Shown: positions 63,154-64,000 of the stretch, piece by piece | How the letters are laid out: every line of letters begins with the position of its first letter | Numbering within the stretch: position 1 is the stretch's first letter | Source of the DNA: Fictibacillus nanhaiensis | Lineage (GTDB): Bacteria > Bacillota > Bacilli > Bacillales > Fictibacillaceae | Direction: 5' to 3' | NCBI GenBank assembly: GCA_016401345.1 | Contig: JAEACG010000001.1 | Location: 558,001 to 622,000, forward strand | Length of the DNA: 64,000 nt | Translations under genes and position numbers: made by a program | The notes under the pieces: model-generated | Database searches by the model: none | What the model was told of the DNA's origin: nothing | Seen by the model: the letters and a program-made list of their open reading frames with translations, nothing else

Positions 63154-63704
63154 GACCCACTCTCCTTGCGATGTTCTTGAATGATGTATGTTACTATACA
63201 ATCCATCCACTTCTTTTCATCATCCCTTGTAAATCTGGGACTAGGACTGCCTGTTCTCTGAATTGGTGTTGCTAAAGACTTGTTCAAATGGATCGTTGCG
63301 ATCACATCACGAGAATGAATCAATAGATCAATATCTTCTGCATCGTTTCGTAAAAGTACGACTCGCGGAAATTGTATATTTTTATAACCTTCTATTAGAA
63401 TACAGTCCATTTCAAGGGTTTCGTATATAGCGATCGCTTTATTCAATGGTAATTCTGAATTCATAGTCAATATTGAGTTCTCAGATGAAATCACACATGT
63501 TACATGCGCACCGGCGTTTCGATGTTGCTCTGTATCTTTTCCAGAATCATTATGGTCTACCCGAACTCCGTGACCATGATGCTTAATCACTCCTGTTTGT
63601 AGATGGAGTTCCGCCAACCTTTTGAGCAATTTTTTTATTAGTGTTGTTTTTCCACTGTTTTGATAACCGACGACTTGGAGAATAACGGGTGATCCCACGG
63701 CCAT
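63150..63704 (-). CDS. mobB: Molybdopterin-guanine dinucleotide biosynthesis adaptor MobB
   Basis: A P-loop GTPase of 184 residues (GYQNSGKTTLIKKLL). It assists MobA in guanylation of Mo cofactor. ATG at 63704 with AAGGGAG lies inside the end of moeA, giving an overlap of 67 bases; a GTG shortly after is another option. Confidence 0.88.
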   Translation of the reverse strand: MAVGSPVILQVVGYQNSGKTTLIKKLLKRLAELHLQTGVIKHHGHGVRVDHNDSGKDTEQHRNAGAHVTCVISSENSILTMNSELPLNKAIAIYETLEMDCILIEGYKNIQFPRVVLLRNDAEDIDLLIHSRDVIATIHLNKSLATPIQRTGSPSPRFTRDDEKKWMDCIVTYIIQEHRKESGS

Positions 63705-64000
63705 TCGCTCCCTTCGCCGTGCCATGTGATTACACCAACCTCGTTTCCTTTTTCCCAACCTCTTGTACCTCCAGGCAAAACAATTAGACAGTTTGCCTCA
63801 ACTAAAGAGGAAACAGAGCTTGATTTATCAAGACCAGCAGGCGTTACGATTTTTCCACCGCCTACTTCAGTTATTACAGCTCTAACAAATCGAGTAAACG
63901 GATTAGGCTTTGGAAAATCACTCGAAAGTATTGCTTTTGTAACTGTGCAGTGTGGTTTTAACATGTTCATTCCTTTTAAAATTACAGGTCTTATAAAAAG
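63638..64000 (-). CDS. moeA: Molybdopterin molybdenumtransferase MoeA (C-terminal part only; rest outside window)
   Basis: The frame is open across the window edge (RPVILKGMN... read upstream of an internal ATG). What is seen is the C-terminal domain IV of MoeA, ending in SSLVEANCLIVLPGG. The full gene lies beyond 64000. It inserts Mo into molybdopterin. First gene seen in the moeA-mobB-moaE-moaD operon. Confidence 0.88.
   Translation of the reverse strand, partial: LFIRPVILKGMNMLKPHCTVTKAILSSDFPKPNPFTRFVRAVITEVGGGKIVTPAGLDKSSSVSSLVEANCLIVLPGGTRGWEKGNEVGVITWHGEGSEWPWDHPLFSKSSVIKTVEKQH

Overview
The window is chromosomal DNA from a low-GC, endospore-forming Firmicute of the family Bacillaceae. 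The evidence is the set of genes: spore coat genes (CotD-, CotY/CotZ- and CotG-like), CgeB-like glycosyltransferase, spxA/mecA/spxH/coiA, comZ, an oppABCDF operon, a T-box-controlled trpS, and FapR sites at fabI and fabH. The gene order matches the Bacillus subtilis yjaU-yjcH region, inverted and interrupted by insertions. The genus cannot be fixed from the sequence alone.

Layout. 0-3.4 kb: the N-terminal part of a sigma-54 activator (cut by the window edge), a cotD-like gene with a good sigma-K promoter, an AtoE-type short-chain fatty acid transporter, and a lone tRNA-Val(GAC). 3.6-4.9 kb: a CotY/Z-like gene divergent from a gene with three copies of a small beta-rich domain. 4.9-9.0 kb: housekeeping genes (yutG, yjcHGF, a DUF421 protein, an MBL hydrolase). 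9.0-24.8 kb: an accessory spore-surface block with a serine/histidine repeat coat protein, coiled-coil and Cys-rich coat proteins, a protein with I-x-P-F repeats, a sat-cysC (PAPS-forming) pair behind a sporulation-type promoter, a four-gene nucleotide-amino-sugar operon, four glycosyltransferases, and a second CotY/Z-like gene divergent from two single-domain beta proteins. 24.8-42.9 kb: the conserved fabI / yjbQ-yjbC block, including NAD kinase, RelQ, PrpE, SpxH, PepF, CoiA, MecA, a TerC-family protein and SpxA, with a solitary SEDS (RodA-like) gene inserted. 43-46.4 kb: UbiD-family decarboxylase, HD phosphohydrolase and DegV. 46.4-57.9 kb: the oppABCDF operon, a DUF3899-like membrane protein, T-box-trpS, yjbA, fabF and fabH. 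58-64 kb: a YppG-like protein, comZ, two proteins that lack the usual catalytic residue of their families (an SDR and an alpha/beta hydrolase), small proteins YjzD and YjzC, an HNH protein, and moaD-moaE-mobB-moeA (moeA cut by the window edge).

How it fits together. The most distinctive part is the 3.6-24.7 kb spore-surface locus. It lies where B. subtilis carries its cotVWXYZ crust genes. Two divergent 'CotZ-like / beta-domain' modules bracket most of it. Between them are structural coat proteins and enzymes to make and transfer an unusual 6-deoxy-amino sugar, plus activated sulfate, pointing to a mother-cell-made, glycosylated and possibly sulfated crust or exosporium. Functions are inferred from residues I can read and from family knowledge; no database search was possible.
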